A program made the translations under genes and the position numbers. The notes below the pieces were generated by a model that saw only the letters and a program-made list of their open reading frames with translations, had not been told where the DNA came from and searched no databases. A stretch of DNA of 64,000 nt from an uncultured Pseudomonadales bacterium (GTDB lineage: Bacteria > Pseudomonadota > Gammaproteobacteria > Pseudomonadales > Pseudohongiellaceae), in contig CALSUH010000012.1 in assembly GCA_943789485.1 (NCBI GenBank), positions 1-64,000 on the forward strand. The letters run 5' to 3'. Positions 27,372 to 36,875 of the stretch are shown here, piece by piece; position 1 is the stretch's first letter, and every line of letters starts with the position of its first letter.

Positions 27372-27980
27372 ATGAGCTGGATAAAAACAATTCCTTATGC
27401 AGAAGCGACAGGTCGGCTACAAAAACTTTATGAGCGCGTTAAGGGACCTGATGATAATGTGGATAACATTATGATGGCGCACAGTTTGCGACCGCATTCT
27501 ATGGAAGCCCATATGGGCATGTACAAAAAGGTCCTCCACCATACATCGAACAGTTTGCCTAAATGGTATCTTGAGGCTATTGGTGTTTACGTTAGCTGGT
27601 TGAATGAATGTCACTACTGCGTTCAACACCATTTTGAAGGTCTCGTTACAGAATTGGACGGACTGAGGTCTAAAGCAGATCTCATTAAATCTAGCTTCAG
27701 CGAGGGTGATTTTACAAGTGCTGTATCAACAAGAGAGGCGGCGGGTCTTAAATATGCTGGCTTACTCACGCAGCAGCCGTCACATATCCAAGAGTCAGAT
27801 GTCGCAGCACTGCGCGAAGCTGGTTATGATGATGGTGAGATACTTGAGATCAATCAGGTAACCAGTTATTTTAATTATGCTAACCGTACCGTGCTTGGCT
27901 TAGGCGTGAGTACAGAAGGCGATGTTCTTGGTCTTGCGCCTAGAAATAATGATGACCCGGATGATTGGAATCATGGATGA
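27372..27980 (+). CDS. AhpD-like/carboxymuconolactone decarboxylase-family protein A
   Basis: A 202-residue all-helical protein with the CxxC redox motif LNECHYCVQHHFEG (Cys80 and Cys83) and the following His, the signature of peroxidase-related AhpD-like proteins. It starts with the subgroup-typical SWIKTIPYAEATGRLQKLYE and contains NIMMAHSLRPHSMEAH and TSYFNYANRTVLGLGV. AhpD-like members reduce peroxides or act as alkylhydroperoxidase partners; many are uncharacterised. It is convergent with a second, divergent member 62 bp away. Confidence 0.87.
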   Translation: MSWIKTIPYAEATGRLQKLYERVKGPDDNVDNIMMAHSLRPHSMEAHMGMYKKVLHHTSNSLPKWYLEAIGVYVSWLNECHYCVQHHFEGLVTELDGLRSKADLIKSSFSEGDFTSAVSTREAAGLKYAGLLTQQPSHIQESDVAALREAGYDDGEILEINQVTSYFNYANRTVLGLGVSTEGDVLGLAPRNNDDPDDWNHG

Positions 27981-28042
27981 CTAATAAAAAGCTTTCACTT
28001 GCTTGACATCATCCGGGGCTATCCTGCTAATTTTGGGAGTAC

Positions 28043-28612
28043 TTAGGTCTCTTTAAACTTAGGAACATCCAGTCCCATGCCTTCATACATTTTTCGATAG
28101 CCGGTCTCCTTTATACCCTGGGCAACTTGAGTAAATTGACTGCCTTCACCCTCTATACCAAAACCAAACACCAGCCTGTTCAACATGGCAGACAAACTAC
28201 AGAGATAAATAACATCTGCTAATGCTTTTTCTGAACATCCCGATGACAGCACTGCATTAACTGCTGCTTGATTGTTTTTATAAGGTTCCAGCGTGAGCCT
28301 TTTTAGAAAATGTGCGAGTGCCTTTATTTTCTCGTTAGTGGGCGCCGTATCGATGTCTTCAAACAGGGCAGTTACCAGTTCTCCCTCTTCGCCATAAACT
28401 TGTGCCATCTCATTGTGAAGTTGATAACAATATTGGCATTCATTCAATTTTGAACAATAGGCTTCCAACACTTCCAACTCAGCTCTACTAAGTTCAGACT
28501 GGCCCAAACAGATTTCTTCAGCCATTGCTATTAAATACCCAGCCTTTTCCCAGTTGTGTCTGAACACATCTGACAGCATTGCGTTTTGACTTAAGGACTT
28601 AAAAAACGACAT
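28043..28612 (-). CDS. AhpD-like/carboxymuconolactone decarboxylase-family protein B
   Basis: A 189-residue relative of the 27372 gene with KLNECQYCYQLHNEMA (Cys59, Cys62 and the following His). It also has FEDIDTAPTNEKIKALAHFL and a C-terminal helix ending in LNRLVFGFGIEGEG. The cysteine pair implies peroxidase-type redox chemistry. Its identity to protein A is low outside the motif, so they look like old paralogues. It faces protein A and is separated by 67 bp from the aromatic permease on its own strand; upstream order permease then AhpD suggests a shared transcript. Confidence 0.85.
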   Translation of the reverse strand: MSFFKSLSQNAMLSDVFRHNWEKAGYLIAMAEEICLGQSELSRAELEVLEAYCSKLNECQYCYQLHNEMAQVYGEEGELVTALFEDIDTAPTNEKIKALAHFLKRLTLEPYKNNQAAVNAVLSSGCSEKALADVIYLCSLSAMLNRLVFGFGIEGEGSQFTQVAQGIKETGYRKMYEGMGLDVPKFKET

Positions 28613-28679
28613 GCTATTTCCTTACAGTTGTATTTTATCAATTCTTACCAAGTAAGAAATATTTTCCACTTCACGCGAT

Positions 28680-29942
28680 TTACCTGCCATAGACAGGTAA
28701 CAAATCCAGCATTGCCAAAATATGGCAAGAGGCATAAAAAATTCCCATTGCGATAATAAAATGAATTAATTTGTTTCCACCCCAGACTTGATAGATTCCT
28801 GGTGAAAATGTTTTGCGACTACGTTTTAACATTAAAGGTGGGACTATGAGGGCCGTGAAAGCGACCGCCATGCCTGCAAAGCCAATGGCTACAATAAAGC
28901 CGTCCGGGAAAAAAACACCACCAACAATAGGCGGTAAAAAAACGATTATCGCTGTTTTCAATCTTCCCAACGGCGTTTCGGAAAAGTTGAATTTGTCAGT
29001 AACAAAATCAAACAAGGCTAAACTAACGCCCAAGAAAGACGTAATGATGGCCAAATTGGCGAAACTATTTAGTAATTTTTCGAGCTGTTCGTTTGGTACC
29101 ACTTGGTTGATAGCAGCCACTAAGACGCCGATGTTGCCACCCTCAGCAATGATGGGCAGAAACGCTTGCCGTTGAAGGTTGCCCATAGTACTCACCAACC
29201 ACAGCAAATAGACCAAAAAGCACAAGCAAGAGCCTATCAACATACACCGGCCAATCATGACGGGTTTCTTCCCATAATACTTAACGAGAGAAGGCACCAT
29301 GGGATGAAAACCAAAGGCGGTCAGATAGAACGGCAGGGCGGCAAATACAAAGGGAAAATAGCTGTTGTTGCTTCCTTCGTCTGGCATTAATAACTGCCTT
29401 AAATTTGCTGCTAGGGTCAGATCAGTGACGGCCAAGATTAACGCAACCATCATGCCGACAATCATGATTGAGATGACGCGGTCCACGGCTTTAGTGCTCA
29501 TCCAAACGACACAGGCCAGCAATACTGAAAATGTTAGTCCGGCAATTATCTGTGAGGGCGAATAACCGAGTGTGGACTCAAGTGTAAGGATAACAATGGA
29601 GCTGCCACCACTAATATAGGCGTATTCTAGAGTGTAGAGCAAGAATGCGAACAAGAGTCCGTAACTGATGTTCCAGTATTTGCCCAGCGTTGCTTTAATC
29701 ATTGTGTCGTAATTAGCCCCATGTCGGAAATGGAGATTAACCTCCATTATCATCAGGCATATGTGATACATACAAAACCAGGACAGCAACATGCAGGCTA
29801 GGGTCCAGCCGAACCACATGCCGGAAGAAACGACGGGGAGAGAGAACATGCCAGCACCAATTGCGCCACCGGTAATGATCGCGATGCCACCCAACATCGA
29901 GCTGGCTTTTGTTTCAGTTTCTATATGTTCTGTTGTTTCCAT
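28680..29942 (-). CDS. Aromatic amino-acid permease (Mtr/TyrP-like, HAAAP family)
   Basis: An 11-helix inner-membrane symporter of 420 residues. The N-terminal GGIAIITGGAIGAGMFSLPV is the family motif of hydroxy/aromatic amino-acid permeases (TyrP, Mtr). Further support comes from GANYDTMIKATLGKYW, FHPMVPSLVKYYGKKPVMI and SFLGVSLALFDFVTDKF. It would take up Tyr, Trp, Phe or His with protons. ATG 29942 (METTEHIE) starts closest to the first helix; an upstream GTG at 29960 is possible. The adjacent divergent hutH remnant suggests the pair once served histidine or tyrosine breakdown. Confidence 0.88.
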   Translation of the reverse strand: METTEHIETETKASSMLGGIAIITGGAIGAGMFSLPVVSSGMWFGWTLACMLLSWFCMYHICLMIMEVNLHFRHGANYDTMIKATLGKYWNISYGLLFAFLLYTLEYAYISGGSSIVILTLESTLGYSPSQIIAGLTFSVLLACVVWMSTKAVDRVISIMIVGMMVALILAVTDLTLAANLRQLLMPDEGSNNSYFPFVFAALPFYLTAFGFHPMVPSLVKYYGKKPVMIGRCMLIGSCLCFLVYLLWLVSTMGNLQRQAFLPIIAEGGNIGVLVAAINQVVPNEQLEKLLNSFANLAIITSFLGVSLALFDFVTDKFNFSETPLGRLKTAIIVFLPPIVGGVFFPDGFIVAIGFAGMAVAFTALIVPPLMLKRSRKTFSPGIYQVWGGNKLIHFIIAMGIFYASCHILAMLDLLPVYGR

Positions 29943-30014
29943 ACGTCTAATACCGCTCAAAGTTCTATTCTCTGCAGAATACTACCAATGACTTTGCTCG
30001 AGTGATAGATAGTG

Positions 30015-31076
30015 AGTAAAGGAACAGTTGGTGCTTCTGGTGATTTGGCTCCGCTTACGCACATGAGTGCGATTCTTCTTGGCGAGGTAGAGGCTTCGTT
30101 TAGAGGGGAATTAATTTCTGCGGAAGAAGCACGCAATGTTGTTGGTCTTAGCCGATTACCCTGACCCCCAAAGAGGGGCTTGCCTTGCTTAATGGTACTC
30201 AAGCATCCACGGCCCTCGCCCTGCAGGGTTTGTTTCAAGCAGAGACTTGTCTTAATGCGGCGACAGTTATTGGGTCAATGAGCAGGGAAGCTGCAAAAGG
30301 CTCACATAAACCTTTTGATAAACGAATACATGAAGGAAGAGGTCATCCAGCCCAAATAGATATGGCGAGCGACTACCGTTCTTTACTAACGGATACGAGT
30401 ATCAAAGATAGTCATACAGAATGCGGAAAAGTCCAAGATCCATATTTCTTAAGATGTCAACCACAAGTCATGAGAGCGTGTTTTACAACAAATACGAAAT
30501 GCTGCAGAAATTATTTTAAGTGAAGCGAATGCTGTATCGGACAACTCGCTCATATTTTTGGACAACAATGAAATTGTATCTGGGGGTAATTTTAATGCAG
30601 AACCGATTGCTATGGCAGCTGATAACCTTGCACTAGTAGGCGCTGAAATAGGCGCTTTATCAGAACGTCGAACGGGCCTATTGATCGACAATCAACTAAG
30701 CGGATTACCGCCATTTTTAGTTAATAATGGCGGCGTTAATTCAGGTTTTATGATCGCTCAAGTTACCGCTGCTGCCTTAGCAAGTGAAAACAAATCCCTG
30801 GCACATCCTGCATCAGTAAATAGTTTGCCGGCATCAGCCAATCAAGAAGATCAAGTTTCTATGGCAACGTTTGCAGCACGTCGGTTGAGTGACATGTCTG
30901 AAAACACCGTCGGTATATTAGCTATTGAATGGCTGAGTGCAGCTCAAGGCTTGGATTTTTTAAAGCCACTTAAAACGCCGGAATCATTAGAACGGGCCAA
31001 AGCTATTTTGAGGAAGAAGGGTCCGTTCTATGACAAAGATCGATATTTTTTTACCCGATATTGTTCAAGCAATTAA
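30015..31076 (+). pseudogene. hutH: Histidine ammonia-lyase, N-terminus missing and frameshifted
   Basis: Three frames together give residues from the MIO prosthetic-group site to the C-terminus of HutH. Frame one is [20 protein letters not shown] with the Ala-Ser-Gly triad, to about 30160. Frame two, after a shift in the CCCTGACCCCC run, is [17 protein letters not shown] to [12 protein letters not shown]. Frame three, after a shift near 30475, runs through [25 protein letters not shown]-type substrate residues, [18 protein letters not shown] and the end. About 140 N-terminal residues, including the catalytic Tyr region, are absent: the sequence begins within 70 bp of the divergent permease. 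HutH converts histidine to urocanate; this copy cannot. Confidence 0.87.
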
Positions 31077-31323
31077 ATTATTCGAAAGTAACGTAGTTAG
31101 CGATGTACTTTCGATTTGTGATATTCGTTGATGCAGGTAGCTGAGATAATTAAAGAAGGACCGCCAGATTAATATCTACGAAGGCGCCCTTGGCTTGGCT
31201 GAGTTCATGATCGTAAAGATGCGCTGCAGCAGCGAACAGTTTTTCATTCATCCACAGATTGTATTTAACGAATAGCTGAAAGTTCACTTTTTGCATAATG
31301 ACGCTTACTGCGTGATGAGAGGA

Positions 31324-31971
31324 TTAGCCACCTGAGAGTAGGCCGCTCTGCGCGATTCCATCGAATATAAATTGCACGGCGAGTGCTGATAGCAAGACGC
31401 CAAAAATTCGCGTTACTACGTGCATGCCCGTCACTCCAAACAACTGTTGAATTCTTGATGCCAGTAATAACATGATGAACGTGAGTAGAATGATAACAAG
31501 CAAGGAGGCGACTACAGTAGCCTGGAGAATGAGATTGCCTTCGCTATTCGCCATGAGAAGGATTACAGCACCCATCGCTCCGGGCCCTGCGATCAGTGGT
31601 GTAGCGAGCGGAAAGACGGCGATGTCACGCTTGCCCATGGCTTCAATCTCTTCTTCTTCTGTGGTGGATGTGCTGCCAGAGGTGCGGGCGAAAACCATGT
31701 CGATGCCAATGAGCAGCAATAGGATGCCACCGCCCGTTCGAAGTGCTGCGAGGGAGATGCCTAGCCCGATTAGTAGAAGCTCGCCCACCAGTGCAAATAG
31801 CACGAGGATGCCAGTTGCGATGAGTGTGCCGCGAATCGCCATGCGGCGGCGTCGTTTCGGCGTCTCTGTAGCGGTCAATGCTGCATAGACGGCAGCCACA
31901 TCGAGCGGTCCGATAGTGGCGAAAAAGGTTGCCATTGCAACCGTGGCAGTTTCTATTATTACTGGATCCAT
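31324..31971 (-). CDS. MarC/YchE-family membrane protein
   Basis: A six-helix inner-membrane protein of 215 residues, standard family length. The start MDPVIIETATVAMATFFATI and the first conserved loop FATIGPLDVAAVYAALTA (usually IGPLNP-like) are followed by GGGILLLLIGIDMVFAR and the signature FPLATPLIAGPGAMGAVILL. The function of MarC proteins is unknown; the link to multiple antibiotic resistance was not supported for E. coli MarC. A longer start at 31998 is possible. A 247-bp region on its downstream side holds nothing recognisable. Confidence 0.87.
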   Translation of the reverse strand: MDPVIIETATVAMATFFATIGPLDVAAVYAALTATETPKRRRRMAIRGTLIATGILVLFALVGELLLIGLGISLAALRTGGGILLLLIGIDMVFARTSGSTSTTEEEEIEAMGKRDIAVFPLATPLIAGPGAMGAVILLMANSEGNLILQATVVASLLVIILLTFIMLLLASRIQQLFGVTGMHVVTRIFGVLLSALAVQFIFDGIAQSGLLSGG

Positions 31972-32019
31972 AATCTTAAATTCTGTGCTAGTCGGCAAGC
32001 TGATTGAATTAGGTTGATT

Positions 32020-32727
32020 CTAACTTAGCAGTGCTTGTCTTACAGCCTGCTCGGCATGTATCGCAGTGGTGTCGTAAAGCGGAGTTGCGGTGTGATTCTG
32101 CTGCACTAACAGGGCTATTTCGGTACATCCGAGTATTACAGCCTCAGCCCCATTTGCTGCAAGTTGTTCAATTATCTTTAGGTATCTCTGTCGTGAATTT
32201 TCATTGATGGTTCCGAGGCAGAGCTCATTATAGATGACCGCATGTATATCTTCGCGTTCTAACTCTTCTGGTACAATCACGTCGATGCCATATTTTTCGA
32301 CAAGCCGACCTTTATAGAAATCTTGTTCCATGGTGAATCGAGTGCCGAGCAGGCCCACTTTCTTAATGTTGGCTTCGCGCAATCGCTGGGCTGTTGCATC
32401 GGCTATGTGCAGGATCGGGATAGAAATATTTGCCTCGATCTGTGGGGCTACCTTGTGCATTGTGTTGGTACAGATGAGAAGAAAATCAGCCCCACCTTTT
32501 TCTATTGCAGCGGCAGCCTCTGACAGAATAGCGGCAGTGCCATCCCAATCCTCGATGTGTTGCAGCCTCTGTATTTCCGCAAAATCTACACTGACCAAGC
32601 AAATCTTAGCCGAGTGTAATCCGCCGAGCTTGGCCTTGATGCCCTCGTTGAGTTCTCGATAGTAGGTGGCGGTTGATTCCCAGCTCATACCCCCTAATAG
32701 GCCGATTGTCTTCTGCTTTTTGTTCAT
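32020..32727 (-). CDS. Aspartate/glutamate racemase-family protein
   Basis: A 235-residue cofactor-independent amino-acid racemase. It starts with KTIGLLGGMSWESTATYYRE, and both catalytic cysteines are present: LICTNTMHKVAP and VILGCTEIALLV. Length and motifs fit the YgeA/RacD group, which racemises Asp, Glu or broader substrates. ATG 32727 lies next to the domain start; 32739 is an alternative. It is divergent from the VanX-like gene with a 283-bp shared upstream region, which fits the D-amino-acid theme (D-Ala-D-Ala dipeptidase, DadA-like oxidase elsewhere). Confidence 0.88.
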   Translation of the reverse strand: MNKKQKTIGLLGGMSWESTATYYRELNEGIKAKLGGLHSAKICLVSVDFAEIQRLQHIEDWDGTAAILSEAAAAIEKGGADFLLICTNTMHKVAPQIEANISIPILHIADATAQRLREANIKKVGLLGTRFTMEQDFYKGRLVEKYGIDVIVPEELEREDIHAVIYNELCLGTINENSRQRYLKIIEQLAANGAEAVILGCTEIALLVQQNHTATPLYDTTAIHAEQAVRQALLS

Positions 32728-33010
32728 CGCTCTATCCAATTAGATCGTTTCCAGCTACGCAGTTTTACACGCAGCGTGGCTATAGTTTTCCAGAATCCAC
32801 CTCTAAGACTAAAATTATGGCGAATAAGATATCGCCGTCTTGCTTAGGATAACTGCGGTGCCAGTAGCAGCTAGGCGGCGTACCTAGTCAACAAACGACC
32901 TTGGAAAAGGGCAGGTATTCTAGTCCGAAATTCTTGGCTACACCACAATTTCCAGAGTTTTCGGGCTCTGGATGGATTACACTAGTTCTATAGGGTAGAA
33001 GCGAGCCACC

Positions 33011-33745
33011 ATGGTTTTTCAAATAAGCATTAAATACAGTAAGTTAGGTCTGAAAAAGAGCGTTTTCGCGCTGCTATTTGTGCTTTGCATATTGCAAGGA
33101 AGTCAGCATGTGATGGCGCAGGATAGCGACGTTCCTATTCCTGACTCTTTTCTGGAATTGCAGGAATTCATTCCCAGCATTGGTCTAGAGCTGCGCTATT
33201 TCAGTGAGGATAACTTTGTAGGCCAGGTAATTGACGGCTACCACGCAGAAAAGGCGTTCATGACGAGAGAGGCTGCTACTGCGTTGTCGAATGTGCAGAG
33301 CGAACTTGCATCCTTCGGTATGAGTCTAAAGGTATTCGATGCTTATCGACCCCAGCGAGCGGTGGACCACTTCGTGCGATGGGCTCAAGATCTAGACGAC
33401 AAAAAGATGAAGGGTGTATTTTACCCGGCTGTGGCGAAGGAAGACTTGTTCAGTGATGGATATATTGCGCAGCGCTCTGGGCATTCTAGAGGCAGTACTA
33501 TCGACCTGACGATTGTGGATTTAGACACTGGGGAAGAGATCGAGATGGGTACTCCCTGGGACTTCTTTGATCCTTCATCTTGGCCTGGCAATCTAAATCT
33601 CCCGCCTCAGGCACGCGCAAATAGAAACTTACTGAATGCAGTGATGACTCGCCACGGCTTTAGAGCATTGCCTGAGGAGTGGTGGCACTTTACTCTGGAG
33701 AATGAGCCCTTTGCGGACACCTATTTCGACTTTCCAGTCAAATAA
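33011..33745 (+). CDS. Exported D-Ala-D-Ala dipeptidase (VanX-like, M15D)
   Basis: The signal peptide (VFALLFVLCILQGSQHVMAQ) is followed by a zinc dipeptidase domain. The zinc ligands are visible as SGHSRGSTIDLT (His158 and Asp165) and EEWWHFTL (His226), with the catalytic Glu in EEWW. Substrate residues lie in FDAYRPQRAVDHF. VanX-type enzymes split D-Ala-D-Ala; chromosomal periplasmic homologues (DdpX type) recycle D-Ala from peptidoglycan turnover, not antibiotic resistance. Nothing of a van cluster is nearby. The esterase gene follows after 50 bp and may be co-transcribed. Confidence 0.9.
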   Translation: MVFQISIKYSKLGLKKSVFALLFVLCILQGSQHVMAQDSDVPIPDSFLELQEFIPSIGLELRYFSEDNFVGQVIDGYHAEKAFMTREAATALSNVQSELASFGMSLKVFDAYRPQRAVDHFVRWAQDLDDKKMKGVFYPAVAKEDLFSDGYIAQRSGHSRGSTIDLTIVDLDTGEEIEMGTPWDFFDPSSWPGNLNLPPQARANRNLLNAVMTRHGFRALPEEWWHFTLENEPFADTYFDFPVK

Positions 33746-33795
33746 AAACAGACGATTCTATGAATAAAATGAGAACGGCAGTGGAGGAGTCGCTG

Positions 33796-34548
33796 ATGCG
33801 GTTAGTAAAAATACTGCTTCTGTTGGCTTGGTGTGGTCCGTTGTGGGCTAACGGGAAACTGAGCGGTGATATCCGACTTTTCAGCGAAGCTCTCGGTTAT
33901 GACTTGCAATATCGAGTTTATGAGCCCGAAGGCATGCACAGGAACTCAGAGCTACCAACGCTCTACATCACTGATGGCCAATGGTATATATCCCGCGGAG
34001 AGCTTCCTGCACTTCTAAACAGAGAGATTGCAGCAGGCAACATAGAGCCGCTGCTGGTAGTGTTCGTGGATAGCCGAAATCCTGATAATCTCCAGCAGAA
34101 CCGGCGCAATCAGCAGTTTTTCTGCAATCCGCGTTATGTCGACTTTTTTACCGAGGAGTTGCTGCCTGCGGTAGACAAGGAATATCCTACCTCTGCAGTG
34201 CGCGGCGACCGAGTTATTCTTGGTTTGTCTTTTGGTGGTCGCAACAGTGCCTGTTTCGGACTCATGGCGCATGATTCATTTGCGGGCATAGCAATGCAGT
34301 CTCCTGCAAATACTGAGATGGTGGATGAGCTGCGTTTTCAATACATGGCGCAGGAAAAACTGCCGTTGAAATTTTTCATGAGTGTTGGCACTGTCAATGA
34401 TAATACACAGGCGGGTAGGCAATTTATGGAGACGTTAAAGTTCCAGGAATACGATCTGACTTATCGTGAGGTTAACCAGGGGCATGACTGGGATAATTGG
34501 GGGCCGCTTTTAGATGATGTGTTGTACACATTTTTTCCTGCACAATGA
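33796..34548 (+). CDS. Exported esterase (Esterase D/Fes-like alpha/beta-hydrolase)
   Basis: A 250-residue secreted hydrolase. GGAGGAG lies 6-7 bases before ATG 33796, which starts a clean signal peptide (RLVKILLLLAWCGPLWANG); the frame is open to 33760. The alpha/beta-hydrolase features are PTLYITDGQWYISRGELPAL, VFVDSRNPDN, the nucleophile elbow LGLSFGGRNSACFG, and the catalytic His in EVNQGHDWDNW. The fold is that of the putative-esterase family (esterase D, siderophore esterase, antigen 85). Substrate unknown. It is paired with the VanX-like gene upstream. Confidence 0.85.
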   Translation: MRLVKILLLLAWCGPLWANGKLSGDIRLFSEALGYDLQYRVYEPEGMHRNSELPTLYITDGQWYISRGELPALLNREIAAGNIEPLLVVFVDSRNPDNLQQNRRNQQFFCNPRYVDFFTEELLPAVDKEYPTSAVRGDRVILGLSFGGRNSACFGLMAHDSFAGIAMQSPANTEMVDELRFQYMAQEKLPLKFFMSVGTVNDNTQAGRQFMETLKFQEYDLTYREVNQGHDWDNWGPLLDDVLYTFFPAQ

Positions 34549-34569
34549 TCGACTAATTTTCGCAACGCA

Positions 34570-35664
34570 TTAGCACGCCCCGGGCATTTCTTCTATCCAG
34601 CGGCTAATGAGATCTACGCCCTCGCTATGAATCAGCGACCTACCAAGCTCCGGCATCATCTCGTCGGGTTTATCGGAGCGCATCCTATATAGTAAAATGG
34701 ATTCCTCGGGCTGCCCGGGCACTATCGCATAGCGCAGATCTCCAGCACCTCCGCCCGCCGCGACTGGCGGTTTGCACACGCCGCGATTTATGGCGAGCGT
34801 CTGTGAACTATCGAGGATAAGTCCTGATGTGTCGGCGGCACCTTCTGGGTTGTGGCAGTGCCCGCACTGCATATTCAGATAGGCCAGTGCGCGATCGTCT
34901 AAGGGCGCAGAAAGGTCTTGCCAAGATTCTGAGCGTGGAAAAACCTGCTCATCATTTAGCCAGCCGCGCTGGACCATCTGCTCGAGAGGTGAGGCGATAC
35001 CGGTTCTCACATCCACATCAAGTTGGCTGAACAGTGCGCCAAGCGGGTGCATATCACCGTCGGGGTGTACCGTCGTATGGCAGCCGGCACATTGATTCTC
35101 GTTCGGCACGAAGTAGGTGAAGTCCGTTGTCTGGGTGCTGTCTTGATCAAGCAGTGAGATTTTTTTGCTGGCCCCGGCAACGCGCAGAAAGGCTTCTGTC
35201 TGTTCATCGTTCCACACATAGGGAAATGCATCCCAGCCATCGTTCTTGCGCACGAGAAGCCGAGTCTCTATCAGTTGATTTTCGCTCAGGTTTATTTTCT
35301 GAAGTCCGCTATCAGCGACCTTGGTTAGTGCCGTGCTTGAGGAGCGTGGATAGTAGAACGTCTTGCTCAGTACGCTGCCCACGGGATAGTTAATCTTATC
35401 CTCGACAATCTCCGCTTGCAGAGACTGAGGTATCCAAAGCGTTCGCAGTTTGTGTGCGTAGTCGGTGAAGAGTGGATTGTTGGGTTGAAATACCACGCTA
35501 GATTCACTTGGAGCGAGTTCGTTTGCATCCATAGTAAATAACTGCCAATCGGAGAGGCGCAGCGGTCTTTCAACATCATGAAAGATAGGCGGCGGTTCCG
35601 AGCAGGCCACGAGGAGGAGTAAACATGCGCTCAAGAAAGCGGAGCGCGGGTAAATGTCTGTCAT
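34570..35664 (-). CDS. Diheme c-type cytochrome lipoprotein (HNE_0200/SO2930 family)
   Basis: A 364-residue lipoprotein (lipobox LLVAC, Cys21) with two heme-binding motifs, NQCAGCHTT (His196) and MQCGHCHNPEG (His271). The family pattern NPLFTDYAHKLRTLWIP and YPVGSVLSKTFYYPR is clear. Families of this type are known to occur in tandem with a parallel beta-helix lipoprotein, as here: its start overlaps the stop of the 35661 gene by four bases (ATGA). A heme-dependent redox or sensing role outside the cytoplasm is likely; the substrate is unknown. Confidence 0.87.
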   Translation of the reverse strand: MTDIYPRSAFLSACLLLLVACSEPPPIFHDVERPLRLSDWQLFTMDANELAPSESSVVFQPNNPLFTDYAHKLRTLWIPQSLQAEIVEDKINYPVGSVLSKTFYYPRSSSTALTKVADSGLQKINLSENQLIETRLLVRKNDGWDAFPYVWNDEQTEAFLRVAGASKKISLLDQDSTQTTDFTYFVPNENQCAGCHTTVHPDGDMHPLGALFSQLDVDVRTGIASPLEQMVQRGWLNDEQVFPRSESWQDLSAPLDDRALAYLNMQCGHCHNPEGAADTSGLILDSSQTLAINRGVCKPPVAAGGGAGDLRYAIVPGQPEESILLYRMRSDKPDEMMPELGRSLIHSEGVDLISRWIEEMPGAC

Positions 35665-36875
35665 TGACTACTCAAGCTCATTGATATTTCGGTGAGGCGT
35701 GGAAGGACACAATCGTGCGCAGCTGCATCGAAGACGGGTTTTGCGAACCCGTTGCTCGCATCGAGGGAGACGAAGCTGGTGTCCGCGGCTTCAGAGAAAC
35801 ACAGCGCGTCGGCGGCTGTCTTACCCTCGGCGAGCATGCCATCCCAAATAATATCAGGTAACGGCTGGCCAGTTGCGGCTTGCAATAATGCAAGCGGTTC
35901 AGAATCGGGGGATTCCCCACCACCCGTGTATTGGTTGTTGTGAAGGTAAATGGCTTCAGGAAATGGATCGTAGTTCGGGTCGGTAATAGGTATCTCGTTG
36001 ATCAGATAGCTGACGATAAGTACGTTCGCGCTGTTATTGTCTTCGAAATTATTTTCAAACACCTCGATGTTGTCATTGGCCATGATCATTAGGCCAGTAC
36101 CAGCCGGTACGCTGGCGACTATATTGCCTTCGGGTGCGAAGTTGTCGGTGTTGTTGGCAAAAATCTGATTGTTATAGATGCGCGTATTGCGGCCGCCCTG
36201 AACCGGGAGGTTGGGCAGATCGAAAACAAGAATGCCGCCAGTATTATTCGTAGCTACGTTGTTGTGAACGTCGGCAAAGGTTGAGTTTTCGATCTCTATG
36301 CCGGCAACGTTGTATTCGGCTCGAGAATTACGAACGATTATCCGTGATGACTGCCCGACATAAATACCGGCATCCGAGGCGCCAATGGCTACGGCCTCAT
36401 CGATTAAGATGTTGCTTGATTGCACGGGGTAGATTCCATAGGCGCCATTTGTACTCAAAGGGCCGTTTGTCCACTCAGTTCTTACTCTCAATATTTGTAC
36501 ATTATTGCTCTCGTTGATCTTTAGCGCATCGCCTACCGTATCTTCGATGGCCAAATCACGAATCACAAAATCATTTGCGCTCACAAGTAGGCCTTCTGCT
36601 CCCTGCACCTGATTCTTAAATGAAAGAATGGATTCATCGATGCCTGTCCCAGCAAGTGTTACGCCGGAAATATTCAGCGAGAGGCTACGGGTGATTTCGT
36701 GGGTGCCGGCGGGGATATTGATTACATCACCAGGCTGAGCTTGGATTAGTCGCTGTTGCAGTTTTTCTTCGAAGCTAAGCTCGGGCATAACCGGATTTTC
36801 TTGACCGCAGCTGACGATTAACAGGCAAATACTTGCCAGCCGAATAAAACATACAATTTTGTTTTTGGTATTCAT
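35661..36875 (-). CDS. Parallel beta-helix lipoprotein paired with diheme cytochrome
   Basis: A 404-residue lipoprotein (lipobox IVSC, Cys23) with a right-handed beta-helix of repeated rungs: FVIRDLAIEDTVGDALKINE, VQILRVRTEW, ILIDEAVAIGASDAGIYVGQ, IIVRNSRAEYNVAGIEIEN and FADVHNNVATNNTGGILVFD. The motif VINIPAGTHEITRSLSLN marks the helix cap as in pectate-lyase-like proteins. It is the known tandem partner of the diheme cytochrome and precedes it with a 4-bp overlap. Related proteins are of unknown activity. A carbohydrate lyase or a surface scaffold is possible. Confidence 0.85.
   Translation of the reverse strand: MNTKNKIVCFIRLASICLLIVSCGQENPVMPELSFEEKLQQRLIQAQPGDVINIPAGTHEITRSLSLNISGVTLAGTGIDESILSFKNQVQGAEGLLVSANDFVIRDLAIEDTVGDALKINESNNVQILRVRTEWTNGPLSTNGAYGIYPVQSSNILIDEAVAIGASDAGIYVGQSSRIIVRNSRAEYNVAGIEIENSTFADVHNNVATNNTGGILVFDLPNLPVQGGRNTRIYNNQIFANNTDNFAPEGNIVASVPAGTGLMIMANDNIEVFENNFEDNNSANVLIVSYLINEIPITDPNYDPFPEAIYLHNNQYTGGGESPDSEPLALLQAATGQPLPDIIWDGMLAEGKTAADALCFSEAADTSFVSLDASNGFAKPVFDAAAHDCVLPRLTEISMSLSSQ

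Noticed and set aside
33011..33745. Vancomycin-resistance vanX
   Set aside because: No vanA/vanH/vanRS neighbours are present, and periplasmic VanX homologues are common in Gram-negatives for D-Ala recycling.
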